64,000 nt of DNA from Bacteroidota bacterium (GTDB taxonomy: Bacteria; Bacteroidota; Bacteroidia; 2-12-FULL-35-15): positions 1-64,000 of the forward strand of contig JAOQAG010000050.1 in the NCBI GenBank assembly GCA_025963715.1. Reading direction: 5' to 3'. The notes under the pieces are model-generated. The model was not told the DNA's origin. It saw only the letters and a list, made by a program, of their open reading frames with translations, and made no database searches. Made by a program: the position numbers and the translations under genes. This document shows positions 36,252 to 45,397 of the stretch, piece by piece (positions within the stretch are counted from its first letter, which is position 1; each line of letters starts with the position of its first letter).

Positions 36252-37106
36252 TTAAAGCGATGTGTATCCTAATGTGCTGAGAATGGCAGCGAATTTTTTA
36301 TTGAGTTCCGCAATGGTTTTTTCCTGCAGTTTTTCCTTATGATCGCCCGGGAGCATTTTGCGCTTGTGCCGCTGAATGTCCTCTGTTTGTGGGATAAATG
36401 GGTTGTTCGCTTCCCAGTATTTTAATGTTTCTTCTTTTTTTGAATAATCAATAAAGTGCAGCATTTTTAAAAGCGATTCCTGGAAATTACTGATCAGGTC
36501 TTCATACAGGATCAGCAATACATTCGGTTGCCCGATGTATTTTTGGAGGTAGCCGGTATAGGTTTTTAAAAAGCGGTCCGACATATCCATTACGTGCTGA
36601 TCAATGCCAGCTTCCAGTGCATGCGCCCGTTTTTGCATAAATTTATCCGTGTAAACGGGATGACTGTATGCGATCGAAAAAAATTGCGAAGTAAGAATGT
36701 CGCGCGGATCACGCAATACCAGAATTATTTTTTGCTCCGGCCGTACCGCTAATTTTTCGAACGGATACCGGAACACACCAAAATAAAATCCTTTCCTGTT
36801 CAATAATTCCGTTGTAAATTTTTCATCCAAATATAAGCTGTCGCGTACTTCCGGGCGGGTAGTCAAATAACCTTCCATGTCGATGTGTGTTTTTTGTTCG
36901 CGTTGCGAAAGATCTTTGATCAGTACATTTAAAAATGTGCTGGCACATTTGTGAGTGGAAAAAATGTAGACGGAATGGCCTGTTCCTTCATCCGGCAATT
37001 TCCCTTTTTTACGTAACAATTTTGCTTCCTTGCTGAACAGCCATCTGAGCCGGTGAACCGGAACAGTGATCGTGTGAAGCTTTATCCGCTCAATTAGTGC
37101 ATTCAT
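36252..37106 (-). CDS. Sulfotransferase domain protein
   Basis: The 284-residue protein has the P-loop-like PAPS motif FSTHKCASTFLN (residues 49-60) and the 3'-phosphate motif LVLRDPRDILTSQF (about 129-142), as in Sulfotransfer_1 enzymes. The substrate is not predictable. It is transcribed away from the next three genes, with only 61 bp between start codons; a minus-strand TAATTTTG (37133-37140) may serve as its -7 box. Confidence 0.85.
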   Translation of the reverse strand: MNALIERIKLHTITVPVHRLRWLFSKEAKLLRKKGKLPDEGTGHSVYIFSTHKCASTFLNVLIKDLSQREQKTHIDMEGYLTTRPEVRDSLYLDEKFTTELLNRKGFYFGVFRYPFEKLAVRPEQKIILVLRDPRDILTSQFFSIAYSHPVYTDKFMQKRAHALEAGIDQHVMDMSDRFLKTYTGYLQKYIGQPNVLLILYEDLISNFQESLLKMLHFIDYSKKEETLKYWEANNPFIPQTEDIQRHKRKMLPGDHKEKLQEKTIAELNKKFAAILSTLGYTSL

Positions 37107-37167
37107 TGTATCGTAAAGGTATTAATTAAACGCAAAATTAATATATTAGCAGTTAAATTTACAAGCA

Positions 37168-38016
37168 ATGCCGGAATCAACAGTGCCTTATGAATTAATT
37201 TACAGTCAGCATGGATTACCGGCCGCATCCGCTTTCAGAAAAATCACTTCGGGTTTACGGATGCGTCCCTCGCTTTTTATTGCCGGTGCTCAAAAAGCAG
37301 GCACCACATCACTTGCCGGTTATCTTTCAAACATTCCCGGCGTTATTCCACCACACGAAAAGGAAATCTCCTATTTCAATAACGATCAGCGTTTCCGCTT
37401 AGGCGACAATTGGTACCGCTCGTTTTTTGCCACCAATTTTGTAAAAAATAAACTGGAAAAAAAAACAGGGATTTTACACATTACTTACGATGCTACCGCT
37501 AATTATTTTGAAGAAATAAAAGCAGCAGAACGGATCAAAAAATTTAATCCCGACGCCAAAGTAATAGTGGTGCTGCGCAATCCGGTCGACCGCGCCTGGT
37601 CGCATTACAAAATGGCTGTTAAATACGGGTTTGAAAAAAATACGTTTCGCGATGCACTCGATGAAGAAGCGGAACGCATTTTGTCAAATACTGCCGAACA
37701 TAATTTTGCTTTTCAGCGATTGGGATACCGCAGCAAAGGCGAGTATCTCCGGTTTCTTCCGGCCTGGATGAATGCATTTGGGAACAATGTACTGGTTGTT
37801 TTTTTTGAAGAATTATTCAGTGATTCGATTGCTCCGCTGCAACAGATCCATGATTTTTTAAAATTAAAAACCGCGCCCGATCTGGATAAATTAAAACAGC
37901 TCAACAAAGGAAGCGAAGATCAATTGAATGCTGCCGATCGTGATCTGCTGAATGCGCATTACAAGCAATTCAACAACGAGCTGGCGCTTTACTTAAAACG
38001 CGATCTGCCATGGTAA
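37168..38016 (+). CDS. Sulfotransferase domain protein
   Basis: This 282-residue protein resembles heparan/carbohydrate sulfotransferases of the Sulfotransfer_1 family. The PAPS 5' loop is FIAGAQKAGTTSLA (residues 37-50), and the 3' motif VVLRNPVDRAWSHY (134-147) is the common bacterial form. A KEISYF segment (65-70) follows the loop as usual. It starts a tightly packed three-gene unit: the next gene overlaps by 7 bp and the third by 4 bp, so translation is coupled. Confidence 0.9.
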   Translation: MPESTVPYELIYSQHGLPAASAFRKITSGLRMRPSLFIAGAQKAGTTSLAGYLSNIPGVIPPHEKEISYFNNDQRFRLGDNWYRSFFATNFVKNKLEKKTGILHITYDATANYFEEIKAAERIKKFNPDAKVIVVLRNPVDRAWSHYKMAVKYGFEKNTFRDALDEEAERILSNTAEHNFAFQRLGYRSKGEYLRFLPAWMNAFGNNVLVVFFEELFSDSIAPLQQIHDFLKLKTAPDLDKLKQLNKGSEDQLNAADRDLLNAHYKQFNNELALYLKRDLPW

Positions 38017-38894
38017 ATCCATTCATCAACCGGATTTTTTACAGGCTGTGGCAATTAAAACATCGCCCGGTAAAAAATGCAGATCCTGCAGTTGCAGCAA
38101 CGGCGCCACTTTTTATCGGCGGCATGTTCCGTTCGGGAACGTCATTGGTTACCAAATTATTGATGGATAACGGTTTTGATGCCGGACCCGAAAATCATTT
38201 GTTGCAGCCGATCGGTTTTCGTAAAACATTAAATCCAACCGGTTTTTTTGAGAATTACCTGTTCATGGAATGGTCGATGCTGTACATGAAATTGCACGGT
38301 ATGAGTGGTGCTTCTATGAATGAACCGGAGCGTTGGAAAACGATCATGGAAATGAATATTCGGGAGGAAGAGTTCGCGCGTTTTTGCATCCTGGAAAACA
38401 GTGACGACCGGATCTCCAATAAAAATAAAGTGGATGTTTTAAAAAATTACAGCAGCAGTAATTTGGATCAATACATTCAGCAGAATTTTGGTGCAAATCC
38501 AATTATTAAAAATCCGCATTTCACACTTTTTTTTAACACAATGTTTCAGCACTGGCCGCATTCAAAATTGCTGCTGGTGTTTCAACATCCGCAACAGGTT
38601 TTAAATTCCGTTAATTCAAAAATGCTGCCGGTAGATCCATTGCTGTACAAGCGTTATTACGAAAAGGCTTTGAATGCAAACGATCCGCGCATCGCATTTT
38701 TTTCGCTGGAACAATTATTTGCCGATCCGGAAGGTTCGCTGCAGGCATTATCGGCCTGGACCGGGAAAAAAATGAACACAAAAGCAACATTGGCTGTGCG
38801 GGAAACAAAATTACAAACACAGCAACAATTACCAGCGGAAGTGCTGGATATTTACGAGCGATTGAAACAAAATTGTATAAATAAAAACCGATGA
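38010..38894 (+). CDS. Sulfotransferase-like protein (weak 3' motif)
   Basis: The 294-residue protein carries the 5' loop FIGGMFRSGTSLVT (residues 35-48) of the Sulfotransfer_3 group. The 3'-phosphate region reads LLVFQHPQQVLNSV rather than the expected R-x-P, so PAPS binding may be altered. It overlaps the preceding sulfotransferase gene by 7 bp and is followed by a glycosyltransferase with a 4-bp overlap. It could be an active sulfotransferase with a diverged cofactor site or an inactive partner. Confidence 0.8.
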   Translation: MVNPFINRIFYRLWQLKHRPVKNADPAVAATAPLFIGGMFRSGTSLVTKLLMDNGFDAGPENHLLQPIGFRKTLNPTGFFENYLFMEWSMLYMKLHGMSGASMNEPERWKTIMEMNIREEEFARFCILENSDDRISNKNKVDVLKNYSSSNLDQYIQQNFGANPIIKNPHFTLFFNTMFQHWPHSKLLLVFQHPQQVLNSVNSKMLPVDPLLYKRYYEKALNANDPRIAFFSLEQLFADPEGSLQALSAWTGKKMNTKATLAVRETKLQTQQQLPAEVLDIYERLKQNCINKNR

Positions 38895-40072
38895 AAGTTG
38901 TTCATTTTTGTACGTATAGTTCGGGCGGTGCCGCCATTGCTGCGATCCGACTGCACACCCTGTTGTGCGAAAGCGGAATTGATTCCAGCATCGTGTTTTT
39001 GTACAAAAATAATTTGTCGGTAAAAAACAGTATTGATTTTCGCGATGCATTGTCTTTCACGAAAAAGATCAGTGCAAAAATCCAGAATAAATTACTGAAC
39101 CGTTTGCAGCAAAATAAAATAAAGAGCAGGGGAGAAGCGCCCGAATTATTTTCGTTTCCGCAATCGGCCTGGGATATTTCCAGTCATCCGTTAGTGAAAA
39201 CCGCGGATGTGATTCATTTTCACTGGATGGCAAATTTCCTGGATTACCGTTCATTTTCTTTAAAAGGATTTGCCAATAAAAAGATCTGCTGGACGCTGCA
39301 CGACCTCAATCCGTTTTCAGGCGGTTTCCACTACGAAGATTGGTTTAATAACGAACCATGGACGGCGCTTTCAAAATCCAATCAAAAATACAAATACGAT
39401 TATGTCACTGCTGCAAATATAACGCTGATCGCACCATCGGAGTGGATCATGCGCGCATCGCAAAACAGTTTTGTGTTCAAATCAAAACCGCATGTACACA
39501 TTCCCAATCCTTCATCTGATTCTTTTTTTTACACAGAAAAGGAAGCAGCGCGGAAACAACTGGGAATAAAAGCAAGCGGAAAAATTTGTTTCCTTCCCGG
39601 AGATAACATTAATTATTTACGCAAAGGAATGATAGAGCTGGAAGCCTTATTGATGAATCAAAAAACGGACATCACTTTTTTAACAACGGGTCAACGCCCA
39701 ATGAATTTAGGCGCAAACGAACAGCATTTTACAGGAATTGTTTCCAACGAGCAAAAAATGGCATTGTGTTACAGCGCTTCCGATCTCATGGTATTTCCTT
39801 CGCTGGATGAAAATTATTCCAACACGCTTGTGGAATCCCTGTTGTGCGGCTGCCCGGCTGTATGCTTTGATATTGGCGGAAATAAAGAGATCGTGAAAGA
39901 TCACAGTTTCGGTAAGATCATCTCGTATAAAAATTGGGAAGCAATCATTTCTGTAATAAATGAAGATGCTTTTACTGAAGAGCAACGCAGAAATTTAGCT
40001 CAAAAAGCAGCAAGTGAATTTGCATCCGCACCGCTGATGGATAAGATGATTGCGTTGTACAGAGATTTGTGA
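38891..40072 (+). CDS. Family 4 glycosyltransferase (WcaL-like)
   Basis: The 393-residue protein has a two-domain GT-B fold. The N-terminal half contains FCTYSSGGAAIAAIRLH and ICWTLHDLNPFSGGFHYEDWF, typical of the exopolysaccharide GT4 enzymes that bear H-D-x-N-P-x-x-G-G. The donor-binding half has the E-x7-E motif in SLDENYSNTLVESLLCGCPAV (quoted in part). It should add a sugar from a nucleotide donor to a lipid-linked glycan on the cytosolic face. It ends the coupled unit with two sulfotransferases, suggesting sulfated sugar repeats. Confidence 0.9.
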   Translation: MKVVHFCTYSSGGAAIAAIRLHTLLCESGIDSSIVFLYKNNLSVKNSIDFRDALSFTKKISAKIQNKLLNRLQQNKIKSRGEAPELFSFPQSAWDISSHPLVKTADVIHFHWMANFLDYRSFSLKGFANKKICWTLHDLNPFSGGFHYEDWFNNEPWTALSKSNQKYKYDYVTAANITLIAPSEWIMRASQNSFVFKSKPHVHIPNPSSDSFFYTEKEAARKQLGIKASGKICFLPGDNINYLRKGMIELEALLMNQKTDITFLTTGQRPMNLGANEQHFTGIVSNEQKMALCYSASDLMVFPSLDENYSNTLVESLLCGCPAVCFDIGGNKEIVKDHSFGKIISYKNWEAIISVINEDAFTEEQRRNLAQKAASEFASAPLMDKMIALYRDL

Positions 40073-40614
40073 TCCGGCGGCTAAACTTTAGCCACAGATT
40101 CACAGATTAAAAAATTAGGTTGTGTTGTAGAACAATGTTGATATGAAAACATAAATATCCTCCAGAACTGTCATCCCGCACTCGTTGCGGGATCGGCTAA
40201 TTAAATACTGCAAACATTTACGGGATCCCGCAACGAGTGCGGGATGACAGTATTATTTATGAATATTGTAGAAAACAACATTTTCCTACAACAACACCAA
40301 AAATTATAAACGAATTATACTGATCAAATCGCAAAGCGATTAATTAGTGTAATTTTTTATTTACTAATAAAATCTGTGAATCTGTGGCTCCATTTAAGTA
40401 TAGCATCTGCGGTTAGCAAACTGAAAATCGCTTTTAATTAACAGATCCCGGGTCAGGCCCGGGATGACAGTACAAAGGGAAAATTATTCTCTGAATTAAC
40501 ATACACAGTATTAATACAGCAAAATCTTCTTAGTGTTCTTCGTGCCTTAGTGGTAAAAATAAACGAAGCATCTGCGTCCAGCAAACTTTAAACTTTCCAA
40601 CTTTAAACTTTGAA
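40073..40614. other. Intergenic rich in hairpin repeats
   Basis: No gene is seen. Contents are two perfectly inverted 27-nt copies of the cgggatgaca family at 40168-40250, another copy at 40444-40470 with different arm sequence, cacagattcacagatt text near 40095 with its partner near 40375, a cgtgccttagtggtaaaaat phrase near 40540, and an aactttaaactttccaactt run near 40585. Confidence 0.75.
40168..40250. repeat. Perfect inverted pair of cgggatgaca-family hairpins
   Basis: Each 27-nt copy is itself a hairpin, and the two face each other over 29 bp. The sequence just right of it (tattatttatgaatattgta) resembles bases 11-32 of the window, so a larger repeat of this type also straddles the left window edge. 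Confidence 0.85.
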
Positions 40615-41442
40615 CTAACTTCTAATCCAGCTCAGCACCCGTTTCCCCAACCAGGGTTCCATTTCCTTTATTTTCGGATAATACAGCGCTTCCAGTTTTT
40701 TCTTTTCTACTTCCGGGATCTTATGGGAAGGCCCGCGGTTAATTACTTTATTGAAGGGATAATCCGCAAAACTTTCCGGTGTTTTCACACCTAAAAAATC
40801 AAAAACAGAACCCAACAATTGTTCCGGTGTGCTTTTCAGATCTTCATAAAAACACAAATGAAATTGTTCCTTTGGAAACACGCTCGTCCAGTTTTTTACC
40901 GTATACCCATAATCGCTGCGGATCAATGAAGGATACGAATTAAAATGCCATTCAAAATCTTCGTGTGTGAGTTTTTCAAACGGAATGTTCATCCCCGTGC
41001 AATAATTGTTGAGTGCATGCGACCATGCCCGCTCCACCGGATCACGTACAATAAAAATCACTTTCAGGTTTGGATTGTGGCGTTTGATGTATTTCACACG
41101 TTTCCATTCCATCGTCGCGTAAGCGGGCGTAATTTCGCCTTTGAGCTTATTGCCGGCGTTTTTAAAATGTTTTAAATACCAGCGCATCGAACGGTGAAAA
41201 TACCAGTCGTAATAATGAATTTCTTTTTTCTCTGATAAAAATAATTCCGGCTGCACTTTCATGTTTGCATACAACCAGGTGGTGCCGGATTTTTGGGCGC
41301 CGATCACTAAAAAGTCGGGAAAATCCTTGCGCTTTTTTTTGCGGTTCAGCGGAAAAAATCGTTGTTTGATCAAGGTGATGGGAAGCGTGAGCCAGATCAC
41401 CGCGATTATAAACAAATATTTTCTCTTATAACGGATTATCAT
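40615..41442 (-). CDS. Membrane-anchored sulfotransferase
   Basis: This 275-residue protein has an N-terminal hydrophobic helix (about 8-24), then the PAPS loop FLVIGAQKSGTTWL (residues 44-57) and the 3' motif IFIVRDPVERAWSH (about 123-136). KKEIHYYDW (about 70) matches the bacterial heparan-sulfotransferase-like group. It is the fifth sulfotransferase-type gene within 11 kb. The membrane helix suggests action at the inner membrane on lipid-linked glycans or lipids. It is divergent from the MBOAT-SGNH gene. Confidence 0.9.
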   Translation of the reverse strand: MIIRYKRKYLFIIAVIWLTLPITLIKQRFFPLNRKKKRKDFPDFLVIGAQKSGTTWLYANMKVQPELFLSEKKEIHYYDWYFHRSMRWYLKHFKNAGNKLKGEITPAYATMEWKRVKYIKRHNPNLKVIFIVRDPVERAWSHALNNYCTGMNIPFEKLTHEDFEWHFNSYPSLIRSDYGYTVKNWTSVFPKEQFHLCFYEDLKSTPEQLLGSVFDFLGVKTPESFADYPFNKVINRGPSHKIPEVEKKKLEALYYPKIKEMEPWLGKRVLSWIRS

Positions 41443-41488
41443 TTTTATTTAATTATTTTTGCCAATATACTAATTTTAATTTTTAGAC

Positions 41489-43984
41489 TTGATCAGGATC
41501 TTAAATTTTTTAAATTTACCGCTTGACTATCTAAAGCTGACTTTCTCAGATGTTTCTGCTGAAAAAAAAGCACGCGATCAACAGCTTATTCCGCAATTTT
41601 TACTGCTCTTTTTAATAACCGCTTTTTCTCACTTTTTTAAAGTATTTACCGAATACGGCTTCAATCGTTTACTGATCGCTTTTTCATTATTGCTTCCGTT
41701 TTATTATTCCGTAAAAATTAAATACCGTCTGCCTTTTCTCATTGCTTTTTTTACAGGCTTTTTGGTGTATGCGCTCGGAATTGTAAGTGCTGCATTTTAC
41801 ATTTTGTCCGCTTTATTTTTACTGGCTGTGATCCGCAGCAAAAAAAGTTTTTGGATGTACCTCCTGCTTTTTGCATTTATAACCGGTTTGATCGTACTGC
41901 GGCTTGAAATTGTTTATGCACCCAAATTAATTTACGCCGTTCCGTACATCGCCACAGCATTCATGTTTCGGGGCATCCGCGTGTATTATGAGTCGAAGCA
42001 CGGCTTTTTAAAATCAGGTTTCTGGATGGATCTCGCTTTCTTTTTTATTCCCGCCAATTTATGTTTCCTGTTGTTTGGCGTGGTCGATCCCGTTAAATTT
42101 TCGAACTCATTCGTAGGTTTTCCTGCTTTTAAAACAGGCATAAAGCGCATTTCACTCGGAATGGGTTTGGTGCTGTTGTACCGTTTTATCCTCAATGTTT
42201 TTCCCATCTCTTTCGAGGAAGTCATCAATTTCAGCAGCCTGTTTCATTACGCTGTTTTAAAATATTTAATTGTGATCAACCTTGCCGGAATCCTGATCTC
42301 CGGCTTGGGAACGCTTGGTTTATGGGGTTTTGAGCTGCCTCCGCTGTTTGGTAATTTATTGCTTGCTACTTCCTTTACAGAGATGTGGCGCAAAGTAAAC
42401 GCCTATTGGCGCGAGTTCATGATCCGTATTTTTTATTATCCGCTGTTTTTAAAATTGCGGAAACTATCCATGTTCCTGCGCATTTTTATTGCCATCAATG
42501 CCGCATTTATTATCTCCTGGATCCTGCACGATTACCAGCTGTTCTGGATCTCCGGCGAGTGGCATCCGAAATTAACCGGACTGCTGTACTGGCTTTTGTT
42601 CGGAAATTTTGTTGCCGTAAATGTGTACCAGGAATTTTTTATCGGGAAACCGCCCGTACGGAATTTTATTACCCGCGTGTTGTTTGCCGCCGGTGTTTTT
42701 TTTACCTGCGCTTTTTTATGGCTGCTCTGGAACTCCGAAACCATCAGCGAATTTGGCTATCTCATCTATTCTTCTTTTCATTCCACGCAATTTTCCTGGA
42801 GCGATCTTGCGTATACTTTGCTTGGTTTGCTGGCGGTGTACGTTGCCGTGATGTTCATTGCCGATCAACTGAAAGTGCAACAGAAAAAAATAGAAGAGAT
42901 CTTATTACTGTTTGTATTGCCTTTATTTTTTGCATTCCTCACGCTTTCTTCCTTTTCATTTTTCGAAAAAAACTTTCCGGCGCTTAAAAATAAATTAGCC
43001 GTATTTGATAAAATAGAATTGAGCGAAGACGAGAATTTTTCGCGCGATGAAGGCTATTACGAGCATGTGGTAGCGGGAAGCAAAAGTACCGATTGGCCGT
43101 GGGAAGTGCATTTGAAAGGAAATGAAAAATGGGGTAATTCCAAAGGCGCCACCCGCCGTACCGGTGATATGATCCTGCGCGAGTTTGTTCCTTTGTCAAA
43201 TACCAACATGGGTTATTTTTGGTTTCACATCAATTCCGATGGTTTGCGTGATAAAGAATATACATTGGAAAAACCTCCGGGAACATTCCGTATGGCCATG
43301 CTTGGTGGTTCCAACGAATGCGGTTACGGTGTAGAAAAAGAAAATATCTTTGAAACCATCGTCGAAAATAAACTCGATTCCATTTATTTACCTCAGCAAA
43401 AAAATGTGGAGATCATCAATTTCGCCGGGCTGGGAAATATGCTGCTGCAAGGGGAAGAGATCACCAAGCAAAAGGTGCTGCGTTACAAACCCGATGTGAT
43501 CATTTATTTTGCGCATCCCGAAGAAGTAAAACACATTGCACGTAATTTTTCAAAATTGATCCTGAACGGAACAGATCTTAAATACGATTCACTAAAAAAC
43601 ATCAAAACAGAAGCGCGTGTTTCACAAAAAATGTCGCGGCAGGAAATGATCACGCGATTGATGCCTTATTCCGAACGCATTATCAATTGGGGATATAACG
43701 AGATCGCAACTGATTGCCGTAAAAACGGAATTGTGCCCTTGTGGGTATATTTGCCAACTCCCAAAGATGAAAATCCGTATCCGAATTTCAAACACCTTTC
43801 AGAGATCGCGGCAGCGCATGGTTTTGTGATCATTGATCTGAGCGATGCTTACAAAGGATCTCCGTTCGATCAAATGCGTGTAAGCGAAGAAGATTTTCAT
43901 CCGAGCGTACTCGGCAATAAGCTTATCGCAAAATTATTATTGCAAAAAATTCTGGAAAAGAAAAAAGAATTGGGATTGAACTAG
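41489..43984 (+). CDS. MBOAT-like membrane O-acyltransferase fused to an SGNH domain
   Basis: Translation appears to start at TTG 41489, since no in-frame ATG occurs for ~120 codons. Of 831 residues, ~30-490 form about a dozen membrane helices with MBOAT features: SFTEMWRKVNAYWREF (295-310), YYPLF, and a His at 347 in WILHDY placed like the family's catalytic His. Residues ~500-831 are an extracytoplasmic SGNH domain: GGSNECGYGV with Ser608 and DFHPSVLGN with Asp802/His804. The usual pairs (AlgI/AlgJ, DltB/DltD, PatA/PatB) are separate genes. The expected role is moving an acyl group across the membrane onto a glycan. The MBOAT match is inferred from motif layout only. Confidence 0.75.
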   Translation: MIRILNFLNLPLDYLKLTFSDVSAEKKARDQQLIPQFLLLFLITAFSHFFKVFTEYGFNRLLIAFSLLLPFYYSVKIKYRLPFLIAFFTGFLVYALGIVSAAFYILSALFLLAVIRSKKSFWMYLLLFAFITGLIVLRLEIVYAPKLIYAVPYIATAFMFRGIRVYYESKHGFLKSGFWMDLAFFFIPANLCFLLFGVVDPVKFSNSFVGFPAFKTGIKRISLGMGLVLLYRFILNVFPISFEEVINFSSLFHYAVLKYLIVINLAGILISGLGTLGLWGFELPPLFGNLLLATSFTEMWRKVNAYWREFMIRIFYYPLFLKLRKLSMFLRIFIAINAAFIISWILHDYQLFWISGEWHPKLTGLLYWLLFGNFVAVNVYQEFFIGKPPVRNFITRVLFAAGVFFTCAFLWLLWNSETISEFGYLIYSSFHSTQFSWSDLAYTLLGLLAVYVAVMFIADQLKVQQKKIEEILLLFVLPLFFAFLTLSSFSFFEKNFPALKNKLAVFDKIELSEDENFSRDEGYYEHVVAGSKSTDWPWEVHLKGNEKWGNSKGATRRTGDMILREFVPLSNTNMGYFWFHINSDGLRDKEYTLEKPPGTFRMAMLGGSNECGYGVEKENIFETIVENKLDSIYLPQQKNVEIINFAGLGNMLLQGEEITKQKVLRYKPDVIIYFAHPEEVKHIARNFSKLILNGTDLKYDSLKNIKTEARVSQKMSRQEMITRLMPYSERIINWGYNEIATDCRKNGIVPLWVYLPTPKDENPYPNFKHLSEIAAAHGFVIIDLSDAYKGSPFDQMRVSEEDFHPSVLGNKLIAKLLLQKILEKKKELGLN

Positions 43985-44115
43985 TCTCAAGTAATTAGTC
44001 TCAAGTATTTAGTACTTGATGCAAGTGCTGTAATCCATAAACACAGTCTGTAACACACAGATTCGCTTTTCGTTCCTGTTCGCTATCTGCACAGCAAACT
44101 TTAAACTAAGTACAT

Positions 44116-44178
44116 GTAGGCGCTAGGCTCTGCCTAGTGACAAATATTGGATGTCACTAGGCAGAGCCTAGCGCCTAC
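44116..44178. repeat. Long perfect hairpin with tagg/ccta arms
   Basis: gtaggcgctaggctctgcct... and its reverse complement form 27-nt arms around a ~9-nt loop. A related degenerate copy (ggtagcgcctggcgcctacg) occurs near 55851-55870. It sits in a 223-bp non-coding gap with more aactttaaactt text. Confidence 0.85.
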
Positions 44179-44207
44179 GTACACAGCAAACTTTAAACTT
44201 TTGAACT

Positions 44208-44771
44208 TTAAACTTTGAACTCTTTAGTCAGCTCATCGCTCATCGGGCTTACCGCCGACGAATAAAATTTCAGCAATTCGCCATTCTCACTGATCAGGTA
44301 TTTGCAGAAATTCCAGTTCGGTTGTTCTGTATTCCAGCCGTTTTGATCTTTATCCGTCAGCCATTTGTACAACTCGTTTTGATGTTCGCCAATCACATCT
44401 GATTTTTGGAACAATTGAAACGTTACACCAAAATTCTTACGGCAAAATGCACCGATCTCCGCATCGCTGCCCGGTTCCTGTCCGCCAAAATTATTTGCCG
44501 GAAAATCCAGCACCGTCACTTTACTGCCATGTGTTTCGTGCAGCTGCTGCAGATCATCGTATTGTGGCGTATAACCGCATTCCGATGCAGTATTTACGAT
44601 CAGTATTTTTTTTCCTTTATAGTTTTTAAAATCGATCTCTTTTCCATCGATACCGTTTAATTTGTGATCGTAAAATGATTTTGCGTTCATAGGAGTGATT
44701 GTATTTTTAGGCCTTGTCTTTATGTCTTTATTTCTAAAGAACAATAACAATTTATAAATTAATTTTTTCAT
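44208..44771 (-). CDS. Glutathione peroxidase family thiol peroxidase
   Basis: The 187-residue protein is a Cys-type GPx/thioredoxin-dependent peroxidase that reduces hydroperoxides. The peroxidatic Cys is in NTASECGYTPQY (about 57-68), with Gln in NNFGGQEPGS and Trp in NWNFCKYL completing the catalytic set. Selenocysteine is not used. A second start at 44690 (MNAKSFYDHKL) fits the family terminus better; the extra 27 residues are basic and hydrophobic and may be a weak membrane or export segment. It stands alone. Confidence 0.92.
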   Translation of the reverse strand: MKKLIYKLLLFFRNKDIKTRPKNTITPMNAKSFYDHKLNGIDGKEIDFKNYKGKKILIVNTASECGYTPQYDDLQQLHETHGSKVTVLDFPANNFGGQEPGSDAEIGAFCRKNFGVTFQLFQKSDVIGEHQNELYKWLTDKDQNGWNTEQPNWNFCKYLISENGELLKFYSSAVSPMSDELTKEFKV

Positions 44772-44818
44772 AATTAAATAATTCTAAAACGCCGTTCAAC
44801 ATAAACGTGTTTACATCT

Positions 44819-45283
44819 TCATAAAAAATACGGGGTCATGGTTGTAATCCAGGCGCCGTTTTTTTTCAGCTTTCTATTCAACTTAGTATCATAATCAATA
44901 AGTACGGGAAAAATGTTGTCTTCAAAATATACGTAATCGCTTACTTTTTCGAATTTTCTCCATGTATATGAAAAATAGTGTCCGCCGCTGCCAAGGTATT
45001 TCCAATTGCCGGTTTTATATCCATCTTTAAATTTTCCAATCGCAAGCACACGGCCGTCCGGCAATACATACATCCATTTTCCCGTTTTTACAGAATCCTT
45101 TAACGTTCCGTATGCGGTAATAAATGAAGTTTCAGGTTCTCCTTTGTAATCAAAATGGTGATACTTGACCACCGTGTTGTAATGTTTTCTGTCAATTATC
45201 GTATCCGCATTCTGCGCAATGCAGGCTGTTTGCACGATCAGTAGCAATAATAAAGTAACAATGAATGGAACTTTCTTTTTCAT
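44819..45283 (-). CDS. Small secreted MORN-like protein
   Basis: The 154-residue protein has a signal peptide (cleavage near CIAQ). The mature part contains short repeats with the pattern G-x-W-x-Y/F (KTGKWMYVLPDG, KTGNWKYLGSGG), like the MORN-variant repeats common in secreted Bacteroidota proteins. No catalytic motif is seen. The function is unknown. Confidence 0.7.
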   Translation of the reverse strand: MKKKVPFIVTLLLLLIVQTACIAQNADTIIDRKHYNTVVKYHHFDYKGEPETSFITAYGTLKDSVKTGKWMYVLPDGRVLAIGKFKDGYKTGNWKYLGSGGHYFSYTWRKFEKVSDYVYFEDNIFPVLIDYDTKLNRKLKKNGAWITTMTPYFL

Positions 45284-45320
45284 GATTTCAAAATTAATTC
45301 TAAAACATTATTATGAAAAC

Positions 45321-45347
45321 GTCATCCCGTGCTCCGACACGGGATCT
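45321..45347. repeat. cgggatgaca-family hairpin
   Basis: gtcatcccgtgctccgacacgggatc: arms cccgtg and cacggg pair. One of the variants in which both arms changed together. Confidence 0.75.
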
Positions 45348-45397
45348 CATAAATGTTTGCGGAATAATAACTGTACATCCATCTAAAAAGATACACA

